64,000 bases of DNA from CAXMMR01 sp965198995 (GCA_965198995.1 CBDAQG010000002.1:248001-312000), one strand, 5' to 3'. Positions 36,103 to 44,929 are shown, counted from the first letter of the stretch. A program made the numbers and translations. Notes: generated by a model from the sequence alone, not told the origin.

Positions 36103-36945
36103 ATGTCCGACGCTGCCGAGGACTCGCCGCACCTCAACGAGCGGCAGCAGCGTCAGGCGGCGGAGAGCTCGACGCTCGGCCCGATTGTCATTCATGAAAT
36201 CGTTCGCGAGCAGGGCCAAGCGGAGATCGCCCGCTCGTTCAGCGGGCTGGCCTGGTCGGGCTTTGCTGCCGGCGCTTCGATCGGCTTCTCCTTTCTCGGT
36301 GAGGCCAGGCTGCAGGCGGGGCTGCCCGACACGCCCTGGCGCCTGCTGATCGCCAGCTTCGGCTACAGCCTGGGCTTCCTCATCGTCATCCTCGGCCAGC
36401 AGCAGCTGTTCACCGAGACGACGCTGACCGCCCTCATTCCGGCCCTGACCAAACGCACCCTGCCCACCTTGATCGCGACCCTGCGGGTCTGGGCCATCGT
36501 GCTCTCGGCCAACCTGATCGGCACCTGGGTGTTCAGCGCGGCGGCCGCTTATGGCGGCGTGTTCAAGCCGGAGACCGATGCGGCGCTCGCCCACCTGGCC
36601 GACCTCGCGATCGGCGCGACGTTCTGGCACACGGTCGTGGCCGGGTGCTTCGCCGGCTGGCTGATCGGGCTGATGGTGTGGCTGCTGCCGGCGGCGGGCT
36701 CGGCGCGGGTGCTGATCATCATCCTGCTGACCTACATCGTGGCGCTCTGCCAGTTGCCGCACGCCATCGCCGGCTCGGCCGAGGCGGCCTACGCGGTCTA
36801 TATCGGCCACACCGACGTGCTGGGCTACTTCACCAAGTTCTTGATCCCGACCGTGCTCGGCAACACGTTCGGCGGCGTCGTTCTGGTGGCGCTGCTGAAC
36901 CACGCTCCGGTCGCCGGGGAACTTGACGGGAATGCGTCGGAGTGA
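36103..36945 (+). CDS. formate/nitrite transporter (FNT) family channel
   Basis: A 280-residue membrane protein with six hydrophobic segments in the FNT pattern. Markers are ARSFSGLAWSGFAAGASIGFSF near the first helix, GQQQLFTETTL after helix 2 and LPHAIAGSAEAAYAVY near helix 5, with the central His in LPHAIAGS. FNT proteins pass formate, nitrite or related small anions as pentamers. The ATG at 36103 has CAGGAG at good spacing. It is divergent from the moxR/coxE-like pair. Substrate cannot be set from sequence alone. Confidence 0.88.
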   Translation: MSDAAEDSPHLNERQQRQAAESSTLGPIVIHEIVREQGQAEIARSFSGLAWSGFAAGASIGFSFLGEARLQAGLPDTPWRLLIASFGYSLGFLIVILGQQQLFTETTLTALIPALTKRTLPTLIATLRVWAIVLSANLIGTWVFSAAAAYGGVFKPETDAALAHLADLAIGATFWHTVVAGCFAGWLIGLMVWLLPAAGSARVLIIILLTYIVALCQLPHAIAGSAEAAYAVYIGHTDVLGYFTKFLIPTVLGNTFGGVVLVALLNHAPVAGELDGNASE

Positions 36946-36954
36946 GGCAAGGAA

Positions 36955-37083
36955 GAGACTTCTTTTTTGACAAAAAGACGCAAAAAACTTCTGCTCGTCA
37001 GAGCCGGCGCCTAAGGATCGGGCCAATTGCCGGAGCGGCAGTTAGACAAAAGTTTTTTGATTCTTTTTTTCAAAAAAGAACCT
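36955..37083. repeat. family A paired-hairpin repeat (copy A4) between co-directional genes
   Basis: Left hairpin 36958-36981 is imperfect (CTTCTTTTTTGACAAAAAGACG), followed by CAAAAAACTTCTG, a longer core, AAAAGTTTTTT and right hairpin 37059-37082 with one mismatched pair (GATTC/GAACC). The left stem looks to be decaying. It lies 8 bases before the start of the MFS gene. Confidence 0.75.
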
Positions 37084-37090
37084 CTTTCTG

Positions 37091-38329
37091 ATGACCCGCC
37101 GCCAGAGCTACATCGGCCTGCTGATGCTCGCCGGCTGCGTCAACTACATCGACCGCTCGGCGCTCTCCGTCGGCAACCTGCCGATCAGCCACGACCTCGG
37201 GCTCAGCCCGTCCGGCATCGGGCTGCTGCTGTCGATGTTCGCCTGGAGCTACGGGCTGGCGCAGATACCGGCTGGGCTGCTGGTCGACCGGGTCGGACCA
37301 AAGCCGGTGCTCGGGGCGGCGCTCGCGCTGTGGTCGGTGGCGCAGATCGGCGCCGGGCTGGTCACCAGCTCGGCGCCGTTCGCGGTGGCCCGGCTGGCGC
37401 TGGGGCTGGGCGAGGCGCCGATGTACACCGGCGGCGTGCGGGTCTGCTCGGACTGGTTCGCGACGCGCGAGCGCGGGCTGCCGATCGGGCTGCTCAACGC
37501 CTCGTCCGCGCTCGGCCCGGCGATCGCGCCGGCCCTGCTGACGGTGCTGATGGTGGCAGCCGGCTGGCGCTCGATGTTCGTGCTGATCGGCGTGCTTGGT
37601 TTGCTGATCGCGGTGGCCTGGATGCTGGTCTACCGCAATCCGCCGCGGGCGGCCGACGCCACGCCGATGGTGCTGCCGAGCCGGGCGGTGTTCGTGGATT
37701 TGCTGAAGCAGCGCGCGGTTTGGGGGCTGGTGCTCGGCTCGCTCGGCGTCGTCTACGTCACCTGGCTGTTCGGCACGTGGCTGCCGGCCTACCTCGAAGG
37801 CGAGCAGCACATGAGCCTGTATCGGGCTGGGCTGTGGAGCAGCGTGCCGCAGGCGGCGGGGTTCGTGGGCGCCGTGCTTGGCGGCCTGCTGACGGACCGT
37901 CTCGGGCGCGCCGGGCTCACGCCGTTGCTGGCCTGCAAGCTGCCGCTCGTCGTCGGACTGGTGCTGACCGCCGGCTGCGTGGCGGCCGCCTCAATGGTCA
38001 GTGGCGCGGCACCCGCCATCGCGCTGTTCTGCGGGGCGCTGTTCTGCGCCAATCTCGCCTCATCCGCCGGCTGGGCGCTGGGCGCCGTGGTCGCGCCGGT
38101 CGGGCTGGTGGCGACGGTGGAGGCGATCCAGAACGTCGGCGGTTCGGTGGGCGGGGCGCTGGCGCCGGCGGTGACCGGGATCGTGCGGCAATCCACCGGC
38201 TCGTTCGGGCCGGCGCTGCAGATCGCGGCGGTGCTGGCCGTGGTCTCGGCGGGTTTGTGCTACCTCCTCGTCAAGGATGTTATCAGCAAGGAAGGCGAGG
38301 GCTCTGCCCTCGACCCGCTGGGGCCGTGA
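37091..38329 (+). CDS. MFS transporter, anion:cation symporter type
   Basis: A 412-residue transporter with 12 predicted helices. N-terminal NYIDRSALSVGNLPI and the loop 2-3 motif GLLVDRVGPKPVLG match the anion:cation symporter/hexuronate branch of the major facilitator superfamily, which takes up sugar acids or other carboxylates. The ATG at 37091 comes right after the family A repeat with no strong ribosome binding site. The last 13 residues (KEGEGSALDPLGP) are encoded by a family B repeat, and the stop codon lies inside its hairpin. Confidence 0.88.
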   Translation: MTRRQSYIGLLMLAGCVNYIDRSALSVGNLPISHDLGLSPSGIGLLLSMFAWSYGLAQIPAGLLVDRVGPKPVLGAALALWSVAQIGAGLVTSSAPFAVARLALGLGEAPMYTGGVRVCSDWFATRERGLPIGLLNASSALGPAIAPALLTVLMVAAGWRSMFVLIGVLGLLIAVAWMLVYRNPPRAADATPMVLPSRAVFVDLLKQRAVWGLVLGSLGVVYVTWLFGTWLPAYLEGEQHMSLYRAGLWSSVPQAAGFVGAVLGGLLTDRLGRAGLTPLLACKLPLVVGLVLTAGCVAAASMVSGAAPAIALFCGALFCANLASSAGWALGAVVAPVGLVATVEAIQNVGGSVGGALAPAVTGIVRQSTGSFGPALQIAAVLAVVSAGLCYLLVKDVISKEGEGSALDPLGP

Positions 38330-38455
38330 GGCCCCAGCCCCCGATCGCCGTTCAATCCTCCGCCCACCGGCACCGATCTTGCCGGTTGGACACGAGTGAC
38401 AAATGGATTTTAAAGGCGTCGCCTTTAATCGGGTCCAGGGCAGACAGCCCTGGCC
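38293..38455. repeat. family B composite palindromic element (copy B7)
   Basis: Starts as GGCGAGGGCTCTGCCCTCG inside the MFS gene end, then GCTGGGGCCGTGAGGCCCCAG, ATGGATTTTAAAGGCGTC/GCCTTTAAT and the closing arm CCAGGGCAGACAGCCCTGGCC. Lies between convergent genes; likely acts as a bidirectional terminator. Confidence 0.72.
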
Positions 38456-38467
38456 TTGCTTGCCTTG

Positions 38468-39568
38468 CTAAAGCTGAAGCACGTCGAGCGTGCGGCTGAC
38501 GATGGCGGCTTCGTCGTAGAGCGCCAGGGCGCGGGCGCGGGCGGCGGTGCCAAGGCGGGTGCGGAGCATGGGGTCCGAGGCTAGCCTGGTGAGTGCGTGC
38601 GCCAGGGGTGCGACGGTGGCGGGTGGGACCAGCAGGCCGGTCGCGTCGTGCACCACCTGCTCGCGCGGGCCGCGGATGGCGGTGGCGACGACGGGCAGGC
38701 CGCACAGCATCGCCTCGATGATCGACATCGGCAGGCCTTCGAAGTGGCTCGGGAGGACGAAGACGTCCGCGGCGGCGAGCAGGGCGGCGACGTCGGTGCG
38801 GTAGCCCAGTCGACGCAGCCGTGGGCCGAGGTTGGCGGCGGCGAAGCAGGGCTCGAGGTCCTCGCCGCGGTCCGAGACGAGGCGTTCGCCGACCACCCAG
38901 AGGCTGGCCGGCACCTCACGCATCGACGCCAGCAACTCCGGGTAGCCCTTGTGGCGCACCAGGCGCGACACCGCGATCACCACCACCTCGCTGTCGGGCA
39001 CGCCGAGCTCGGCGCGCACGGCGGCGCGGGCTGCGGGGTCGGGGCGGAAGGTGGACGGGTTGCGGCCGTTGCCGATGCCGATGGCGTGGCGGGCGATGCC
39101 GAGGCGCCTTGCGTCGGTGGCCTCCTCGGTCGAGACGGTCATCGTGACGTCGGTGAGGCGGCCGGCGAGCCATTCCATGGCCAGGGAGGCGAGGCGGCGG
39201 GTGCGTGGGCCGGGTTGGTTGAACAGGAAGCCGTGGCAGGTGTAGGCGACACGCGGCACGCCGGCGGTGCGGGCGGCGAGGCGGGCGAGAAAGCCGCTGA
39301 TCGGCATGTGCGCATGCACGAGGTCGGGCCGCTCGGCGCGGAACAGGCGGTGCAGGGCGATGAAGGCGCGCCATTGGGCGGCCGGCGACAGGGTGCGCGC
39401 CATCGCCACCGGGGCGAGGCGGAAGCCCTCGGCGCGCACCTCGTCCAGCAGCGGGCCGTCGGCGCAGACGCCGATCACCTCGTGGCCACGCGCCCGGATG
39501 CCGCGCATCAGCGGCAGCAGGAAGTGGCGCAGCGAGAAGTCGACGTTGGTGACCTCGATGATTTTCAT
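38468..39568 (-). CDS. glycosyltransferase family 4
   Basis: A 366-residue retaining glycosyltransferase with a GT-B fold. The N-terminal domain (IIEVTNVDFSLRHFLLPLMRGIRARGHEV, HAHMPISGFLARLAA, CHGFLFN) and C-terminal domain (AVSRLVRHKGYPELLAS, SHFEGLPMSIIEAM with the EGxPxxxxE nucleotide-sugar motif, ATAIRGPREQVVHDATGLLVPP) are typical of surface-polysaccharide GT4 enzymes. The ATG at 39568 starts directly at MKIIEVT. It is co-directional with the heparinase gene, with a single AT hairpin between them. In many alphaproteobacteria purH follows this locus; here a GT4 gene does. Confidence 0.9.
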   Translation of the reverse strand: MKIIEVTNVDFSLRHFLLPLMRGIRARGHEVIGVCADGPLLDEVRAEGFRLAPVAMARTLSPAAQWRAFIALHRLFRAERPDLVHAHMPISGFLARLAARTAGVPRVAYTCHGFLFNQPGPRTRRLASLAMEWLAGRLTDVTMTVSTEEATDARRLGIARHAIGIGNGRNPSTFRPDPAARAAVRAELGVPDSEVVVIAVSRLVRHKGYPELLASMREVPASLWVVGERLVSDRGEDLEPCFAAANLGPRLRRLGYRTDVAALLAAADVFVLPSHFEGLPMSIIEAMLCGLPVVATAIRGPREQVVHDATGLLVPPATVAPLAHALTRLASDPMLRTRLGTAARARALALYDEAAIVSRTLDVLQL

Positions 39569-39582
39569 CGTCGGAAGGAAGG

Positions 39583-39606
39583 GGTTCTTTTTCGAAAAAA
39601 AGAAGC
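39583..39606. terminator. single family A-type hairpin (A5)
   Basis: GGTTCTTTTTCG followed by AAAAAAAGAAGC forms one AT-rich stem without the second hairpin. It lies in the 44-base gap between the heparinase-family gene and the GT4 gene, both on the minus strand, and could attenuate read-through. Confidence 0.6.
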
Positions 39607-39612
39607 TCTTCC

Positions 39613-41232
39613 CTATCCTACCTTCGTAATCGCCCACTTCACCTGCTGCGGCCCGTCGGCATGGCCGGTGAGGACGACCTGCTCGGCGCGGCGCGGCTCG
39701 CTGCCGCCGAGGTAGACGCTTTCCTCCAGGGTCAGCTTCGCCCCCTCGGCGCGCAGTCGCCAGCCGCCCGAGGCGATGCGCAGCAGCACCGCCTCGCCGC
39801 CGTGCTGCAGGCTGGCGGTGACGTTCGGGTGCAGGTGGAAGCGCAGGGCGTAGGGTTGGGTGTGGCCTTCGGCCGGCTCGCCGCCGCCGGCCGCCTCGAT
39901 CGCGTCCTCGCCGCGGATGTCCTCGCCGCTCTCGGCGAGATAGAGGCGGCGGCGGTGCAGCACGCCGAAGGGCTTGAGGTAGCCGTCATGGCTGGCCTCC
40001 AACCAGTGCGCGCCGTTGGCCTCCTGGCGTTGCACCTCGACCGCCTGCGCCCGTCGACCGAGGCCGACGGGCTTGAGCTCGGAGGAGGCGGTGTCGGCGA
40101 TGGTCAGGGTGGAGTGCGCGGCGGTGGCGCGCATCGCGTCGTACCAGCCGGGCGCGCTGCTGGTGCCGCAATTGACGATCAGCCGGTCGCGGCCGATCGA
40201 CACCTCGATCGCCAGCGTGCCGGCATGCGACAGGCGGTCCAGGCCGGGGGCGGGCGGGGCGCCGCAGTCGACCACCACCAGGCTGCGGCCGGCGACCAGG
40301 CGCTGGAAGCCGCCGTGGCGGAGCTCGACGGGCGCGCGGCCGGCGCGGCCGGCCTGGTTCAGCACCAGCTCGATGAGGCTGCCCTGCTCCTCGCGGGCGC
40401 CGTTGAACAACGCAAGGCCGCCATCGCCGTGGCGGAGCGCGCGGAGTGCCAGGGACATGCGCTCGATCGCCGAGGGCAGCGCCGGCGGCAGCGCCACCTG
40501 GGCGGAAACCAGCATGGCGCGGATGTCGACCAGCTCCTGCAGCCCGGCGAGCTGGGCGGCGGGGCTGCGCTCCACGTGGCAGCCATCGGCGAGGATGGCG
40601 CGCGCGAGCTCCTGCGGCAGGAAGCGCAGCGCCCTGGTCAGGAAGCCGGTGTGCTCCGGCAGCGCGACCGCCGCGGCGACCAGGCCCTTGAGCGCGGTCA
40701 GCGCGCGCGCGTCCAGCTCCTCGGTGGGCAGGGCGGCGGCGAGCGCCCGGGCGTCGGCGACCAGGCGGCCCATCAGGCGCTGGCGGAAGGCGTCATCGGC
40801 AGAGGCGGCGAAGAAGTCGTAGTGGCCGAGCCAGGCGGCGATGCGGCTGCCAGCGACGTCCGGGCGGCGGGCCACCGGCTCGGCGCCGGCGCCGGCGATC
40901 CAGTCGGCGGTGAGCGCGCGGGCGCGCATGCGTGCCCCGTCGGTGCCGAGCGCGCGCAGGTCGCGCAGCCAGACGAAGCCGTGCGCCTGCGCGCGCTGGG
41001 TTGCCGAGGCTCCGGGATCGCTCCAGCCGCCCGGCTTGAGCGAGCGGGCGTAGCCGGATTGGTGGCCGAGCCCCTGCAGCTCGCCGCGCAGCAGCCTGGC
41101 GCCGCGTGACGGGTCGCCGGGCCATTGGTCGCGCACCGGCAGCGCCGGCGCGTCCGGCACCCGGCCCATGCGCAGGCTGGGCAACCGGGCCGCGGTCAGG
41201 CGGAGGTCACGCGCCCAGCGGCTGGGCGCCAT
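39613..41232 (-). CDS. heparinase II/III family protein
   Basis: A 539-residue protein. The N-terminal helical domain ends near 290. The C-terminal beta domain holds family blocks GGFQRLVAGRSLVVVDCG, LAIEVSIGRDRLIVNCG, TAAHSTLTIADTASSEL, HDGYLKPFGVLHRRRLYL and FHLHPNVTA. Heparinase II/III-like lyases act on uronic-acid polysaccharides; the alphaproteobacterial members next to rsmB/rpe are uncharacterised. The start overlaps the rpe stop by one base (TGATG), so translation is coupled. No signal peptide is seen at MAPSRWARD, which is odd for a polysaccharide lyase. Confidence 0.86.
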   Translation of the reverse strand: MAPSRWARDLRLTAARLPSLRMGRVPDAPALPVRDQWPGDPSRGARLLRGELQGLGHQSGYARSLKPGGWSDPGASATQRAQAHGFVWLRDLRALGTDGARMRARALTADWIAGAGAEPVARRPDVAGSRIAAWLGHYDFFAASADDAFRQRLMGRLVADARALAAALPTEELDARALTALKGLVAAAVALPEHTGFLTRALRFLPQELARAILADGCHVERSPAAQLAGLQELVDIRAMLVSAQVALPPALPSAIERMSLALRALRHGDGGLALFNGAREEQGSLIELVLNQAGRAGRAPVELRHGGFQRLVAGRSLVVVDCGAPPAPGLDRLSHAGTLAIEVSIGRDRLIVNCGTSSAPGWYDAMRATAAHSTLTIADTASSELKPVGLGRRAQAVEVQRQEANGAHWLEASHDGYLKPFGVLHRRRLYLAESGEDIRGEDAIEAAGGGEPAEGHTQPYALRFHLHPNVTASLQHGGEAVLLRIASGGWRLRAEGAKLTLEESVYLGGSEPRRAEQVVLTGHADGPQQVKWAITKVG

Positions 41233-41888
41233 CAGGCGCCGCTGCCGCGCAGGTCGGCGATGGCGCGGCGGTAATCCTGGGCGCCGAAGATCGTCGTGCC
41301 GGACACCAGGGCGTTGGCGCCGGCCTGCAGGCACGAGCGCGCCGTCGTCGCCGTGATGCCGCCGTCGACCTCGAGCACGATGTCGCGGCCGGTGCGCTCG
41401 ATCATGGCGCGCAGGGCCGAGATCTTGGCGAGTTGGCTGACCAGGAAGGCCTGGCCGCCGAAGCCGGGGTTCACGGTCATCACCAGGATCACGTCGAGCA
41501 GGTCGAGCACGTAGTCGATCACGCCCGGCGGGGTCGCCGGGTTGAGCACGACGCCCGCCTTGCAGCCCAGGGCGCGGATTGCCTGCAGCGAGCGGTGCAG
41601 ATGCGGGCCGGCCTCGGGATGCACCAGGATGTGGTTCGCGCCGGCCTTGGCGAAGGCTTCGAGGTAGGGGTCGGCCGGGGCGATCATCAGGTGCACGTCG
41701 AACGGCAGCCTGGTCAGGGGACGCAGGGCCGTCAGCACGCCGGGGCCGTAGCTGAGGTTGGGGACGAAGTGGCCGTCCATGATGTCGAGGTGGAGCCAGT
41801 CCGCGCCGGCCGCCTCGACGGCGGCGAGCTCCTCGCCCAGGCGGGTGAAGTCGGCCGCGAGCAGGCTGGGCGAGATGATCGTCGGCAT
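41232..41888 (-). CDS. rpe: ribulose-phosphate 3-epimerase
   Basis: A 218-residue TIM-barrel enzyme of the pentose phosphate and Calvin pathways, interconverting ribulose-5-phosphate and xylulose-5-phosphate. All signatures are present: ISPSLLAADF, LHLDIMDGHFVPN (metal His and Asp), DVHLMI, TVNPGFGGQ and VDGGI. Standard length. It lies 71 bases downstream of rsmB and overlaps the heparinase-family gene by one base. Confidence 0.97.
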   Translation of the reverse strand: MPTIISPSLLAADFTRLGEELAAVEAAGADWLHLDIMDGHFVPNLSYGPGVLTALRPLTRLPFDVHLMIAPADPYLEAFAKAGANHILVHPEAGPHLHRSLQAIRALGCKAGVVLNPATPPGVIDYVLDLLDVILVMTVNPGFGGQAFLVSQLAKISALRAMIERTGRDIVLEVDGGITATTARSCLQAGANALVSGTTIFGAQDYRRAIADLRGSGA

Positions 41889-41959
41889 GGGCTCGTTCTA
41901 CGGGCCGGCTTCGATGGCGCACAAGCGGCAAGGCGGGCGGGTGGCGCCCCGAGGCCGTA

Positions 41960-43192
41960 TCATGACTTGACGAGACGGGCGGCGAAGAAGCCGTCGAGGC
42001 CGCCACGCTCGGGCCACAGCGCGGGGGTCGTTCGCAGGTGACCGTCGGGCGTGCGCGCCGCCGGGATGGCGGCGAGCTCGGCGGGGCTGAAGGGCGACGG
42101 GGCGAGGCCGAGTTCCGGCAGGCGCGTGAGGCGGGCGGCACCCTCCTCGGGCTGCAGCGAGCAGACGGCGTAGATCAGCCGCCCGCCGGGACGGAGCAGG
42201 GCGGCCGCGGCGGCCAGCAGCCGGTCCTGCTGCGCGGTCAGGGCGGCCAGGTCGGAGCGGCGCTTGAGGTGGGGGACGTCCGGGTGGCGGCGGATGGTGC
42301 CGGTGGCGCTGCAGGGTGCGTCGAGCAGGACGGCGTCGAACATCGACCCGGGCTGCCAGGCGGTCGCGTCGGCTTGCACCAGGCGGGCCGGCAGGCGCAG
42401 TCGGGCGAGGTTGTCGGCCAGGCGCTTGAGCCGCGCGGGGTCGCGCTCGACGGCGGTGAGGTCGGCGCCGGTGGCGGCGAGCTGGAGGGCCTTGCCGCCG
42501 GGGGCGGCGCAGAGGTCGGCGACGCGCTCGCCGGGTTGCGCGTCGAGCAGGCGCGCCGGCAGGGCGGCGGCGGCGTCCTGGACCCAGAACGCGCCCTCGG
42601 CGTAGCCGGCGAGCTCGGTGACCCGGGTGCCGGGCGGCAGCCGCCACGAGCCGGTCGGCAGCGGCATTGCACCGTCTGGCGGGCTGGCGTCCGGCCGCAG
42701 CGTCAGGTCGAGCCCGGCCTCGGCGAGGTGGCCTTCGGCGATCGCCCGCGCCTGGCTGCCCCAGCTCGCCCAGAGCCAGGCCGGCGTGTCGAGCCGCGGT
42801 CCGTCGAGCTCGTCGAGCGCGGCCGGGCCGGCTTCGGCGACGCGGCGCAGCACGGCGTTGACCAGGCCCGCGAACGGCACGAGACGCTGGCGGCGCGCCA
42901 GCTCGACCGCGGTGGCGACGGCGGCGTGGGCCGGGGTCGCCAGCAGCAGGAGCTGGGCGGCGCCGAGCCGCAGGATCGTCCGGACGGGGTCTGGCGGCGC
43001 CTTCTTGAGGAAGGGCTCCAGCACCGCGTCGAGCGAGCCGGCGCGGCGCAGCACCGCGGCGGCGAGGCGGTGCGCGGCGGCGCGGTCGCGCGGCTCGATC
43101 ACGGGAAGCTGGTCGAGCGCTTCCTCCAGCGGGCGATGGCGCTCGAGAACCGCGAGCAGCACTTGGAAGGCGCCGTCGCGCGTGGGGTCCAT
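41960..43192 (-). CDS. rsmB: 16S rRNA (cytosine-C5) methyltransferase RsmB
   Basis: A 410-residue enzyme that methylates C967 of 16S rRNA. Residues 1-140 form the NusB-like RNA-binding domain. The methyltransferase domain follows with DLCAAPGGK (motif I, near 227-234), DAPCSATGTIRRHPD (Cys294 of motif IV) and YAVCSLQPEEG (Cys344 of motif VI, the nucleophile in this family). The ATG at 43192 is the natural start. A family A repeat lies just upstream and separates it from the MHS transporter. Confidence 0.95.
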   Translation of the reverse strand: MDPTRDGAFQVLLAVLERHRPLEEALDQLPVIEPRDRAAAHRLAAAVLRRAGSLDAVLEPFLKKAPPDPVRTILRLGAAQLLLLATPAHAAVATAVELARRQRLVPFAGLVNAVLRRVAEAGPAALDELDGPRLDTPAWLWASWGSQARAIAEGHLAEAGLDLTLRPDASPPDGAMPLPTGSWRLPPGTRVTELAGYAEGAFWVQDAAAALPARLLDAQPGERVADLCAAPGGKALQLAATGADLTAVERDPARLKRLADNLARLRLPARLVQADATAWQPGSMFDAVLLDAPCSATGTIRRHPDVPHLKRRSDLAALTAQQDRLLAAAAALLRPGGRLIYAVCSLQPEEGAARLTRLPELGLAPSPFSPAELAAIPAARTPDGHLRTTPALWPERGGLDGFFAARLVKS

Positions 43193-43202
43193 GGAAGGAA
43201 GA

Positions 43203-43308
43203 AGGCTTCTTTTTTGAAAAAAAGAAGCAAAAAACTTTTGTTAGCGCTGTCGCGGGACTCTCAGACGGATGAAAGTTTTTTGGTTCTTTTTTTCAAAAAA
43301 GAACCGCT
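43203..43308. repeat. family A paired-hairpin repeat (copy A6), read into by the upstream gene
   Basis: Left hairpin 43205-43228 (GCTTC...GAAGC), AAAAAACTTTTG, core with GCGCTGTCGCG, GAAAGTTTTTT, right hairpin 43282-43305 (GGTTC...GAACC). Both arms are perfect. The minus-strand MHS transporter passes through the right hairpin and stops in the core (43261). Confidence 0.82.
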
Positions 43309-44577
43309 TCCTTGCTTGACGGTGGCCGCCAGGCTGAGCGCGGCCGCGACGCTGAGCCACACGCCCGGCATGGCGCGGCTGCCGGTCGCGTAGATCAGCC
43401 AGGTGCAGACGGCCGGGGTGAAGCCGCCGAACACCGCGGTCGCCAGGCTGTAGGCGAGCGAGAAGCCGGTGGTGCGCAGGGCTGGCGGCATGATCTCGAC
43501 CAGATGCGGGATCATCGCGCCGTTGTAGAGCCCGTAGAGGGCCGACAGCCAGAGCTCGACCAGCAGCAGCCGTAGGAAGCCGGGGGCGGCGACCAGCCAG
43601 GCCAGCGCCGGGGTTGCGCTCAGCAGCACCAGGATCGGCAGCCAGATCAGCACTGGCCGTCGCCCGACCCGATCGGACAGGGCGCCGCCGAGCGGCAGCC
43701 AGACCAGGTTCGACAGGCCAACGTAGAGCGTGACCAGCAGCGCGCTCGTGGGTGCGAGGTGCAGCGCGTCGCGGCCGAAAGTCGGCGTGTAGCTGGTGAT
43801 CAGGTAGAAGGCGGTGGTGGTGAGCGCGACGTGCATCGCGCCGCGCAGCACCAGGCGCCAGCTGGCGGCCAGGGCGCGGAGGGTGGTGGCGAGGTCGGTG
43901 GCCTTGGCGCCGGCGGTGAAGGCGGCGGTCTCGGTGAGCGAGCGGCGCAGCAGGAGCAGCAGCGGCACCAGCAGGCAGCCGATGCCGAGCGGGATGCGCC
44001 AGCCGATCCGGTCCATGAAGTCTGGCGCGACGACGCCGTCGCGCTCCAGCATGGCGCTGGCACTGGCGAGGGCGACGCCGAGCAGGGCGGAGAACACCAC
44101 CGCGACCTGCTGGCTGGCCGACTGCCAGGCGCAGAAGACGCCGCGCCGACCGGGCGGAGCGATCTCGGCCAGGTAGACCGACACGCCGCCGAGCTCGACG
44201 CCGGCGGAGAAGCCCTGCAGCAGCCGGCCGGCGACCACGATCAGCGGCGCGGCGAGGCCGATGCTGCGGTAGCCGGGGGTGAGCGCGATGCTGAGCGTGC
44301 CGACCGCCATCAGCGCCAGGCTGAGCATCAGCCCGGCGCGTCGTCCGCGGCGATCCATGTAGGCGCCGAGCACGGCGGCGCCGACCGGGCGCATCAGGAA
44401 GCCGGCGCCGAAAGTGACCAAAGCGAGCATGAGCGAGACGAAGGCGCTGCCGGCGGGGAAGAAGGCGGCCGCGATGGCGTGGGCGTAGTAGGCGTAGATG
44501 ATGAAGTCATACATCTCGAGGAAATTGCCGCTCGAGACGCGAAGGACGGTGAGGATGGTCTGCCGCCGGCTGCGCAT
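43261..44577 (-). CDS. MFS transporter, metabolite:H+ symporter (MHS) family, citrate/tricarballylate type
   Basis: A 438-residue transporter with 12 helices. N-terminal VSSGNFLEMYDFIIYAYYA, the loop MDRRGRRAGL, the GFSAGVELGG block and ATAVFGGFTP are hallmarks of the MHS family, closest in pattern to citrate or tricarballylate carriers. It would import a dicarboxylate or tricarboxylate with protons. The ATG at 44577 starts the first helix; earlier in-frame starts add unlikely sequence. The last 14 or so residues (GSFLKKRTKKLSSV) are encoded by a family A repeat and add a basic tail facing the cytoplasm. Divergent from the GT39 gene. Confidence 0.88.
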   Translation of the reverse strand: MRSRRQTILTVLRVSSGNFLEMYDFIIYAYYAHAIAAAFFPAGSAFVSLMLALVTFGAGFLMRPVGAAVLGAYMDRRGRRAGLMLSLALMAVGTLSIALTPGYRSIGLAAPLIVVAGRLLQGFSAGVELGGVSVYLAEIAPPGRRGVFCAWQSASQQVAVVFSALLGVALASASAMLERDGVVAPDFMDRIGWRIPLGIGCLLVPLLLLLRRSLTETAAFTAGAKATDLATTLRALAASWRLVLRGAMHVALTTTAFYLITSYTPTFGRDALHLAPTSALLVTLYVGLSNLVWLPLGGALSDRVGRRPVLIWLPILVLLSATPALAWLVAAPGFLRLLLVELWLSALYGLYNGAMIPHLVEIMPPALRTTGFSLAYSLATAVFGGFTPAVCTWLIYATGSRAMPGVWLSVAAALSLAATVKQGSGSFLKKRTKKLSSV

Positions 44578-44659
44578 AAGGCTGCTTAGAGCGCGTGAGC
44601 CTGGCCGGCCAGCCCGGCGATTTCTGATTCGGTGAAATACAGCAAGATCGGTCGGTCCG

Positions 44660-44742
44660 GCGCGGAGCTCCGCGCGCGGTGGAGCGGCGACAAGATAATC
44701 GTTTGTTATCAATTATTTATGTTATTCTTGCCCGTAGGCAAG
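44660..44742. promoter_or_regulatory. divergent control region with three inverted repeats
   Basis: The 352-bp gap 44578-44929 between the divergent MHS transporter and GT39 genes has an AT-rich centre, rare in this genome. It holds a perfect 16-bp palindrome GCGCGGAGCTCCGCGC (44660-44675), GATAA-N7-TTATC (44694-44710) and a 6-bp hairpin CTTGCC-CGTA-GGCAAG (44727-44742). These could be operators or a promoter-proximal stem. No regulator gene is next to it; function inferred. Confidence 0.4.
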
Positions 44743-44850
44743 ATCGGCAGGCCCGCTCTTGAAGGGTCCCGCCTCGGGCACTGTGCTAGCACGATCGCCG
44801 CGTCGTCCCACGCGCTCTGGCGATCGGCCGCCGCGTTTGGGCGTCATCTT

Positions 44851-44908
44851 TCGGCGGCAAAAGTTTTTTCGGCGGCAAAAGTTTTTGGTCGTTTTTTCAA
44901 AAAGGACC
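44851..44908. repeat. degenerate family A half-element with an 18-bp tandem duplication
   Basis: TCGGCGGCAAAAGTTTTT occurs twice back to back (44851-44868 and 44869-44886), followed by a decayed right hairpin GGTCGTTTTTTC/AAAAAGGACC (44887-44908). The left hairpin is missing. It lies just before the GT39 start, in the leader region. Confidence 0.65.
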
Positions 44909-44929
44909 GCTTGGCTCTAAACGTGGCGG

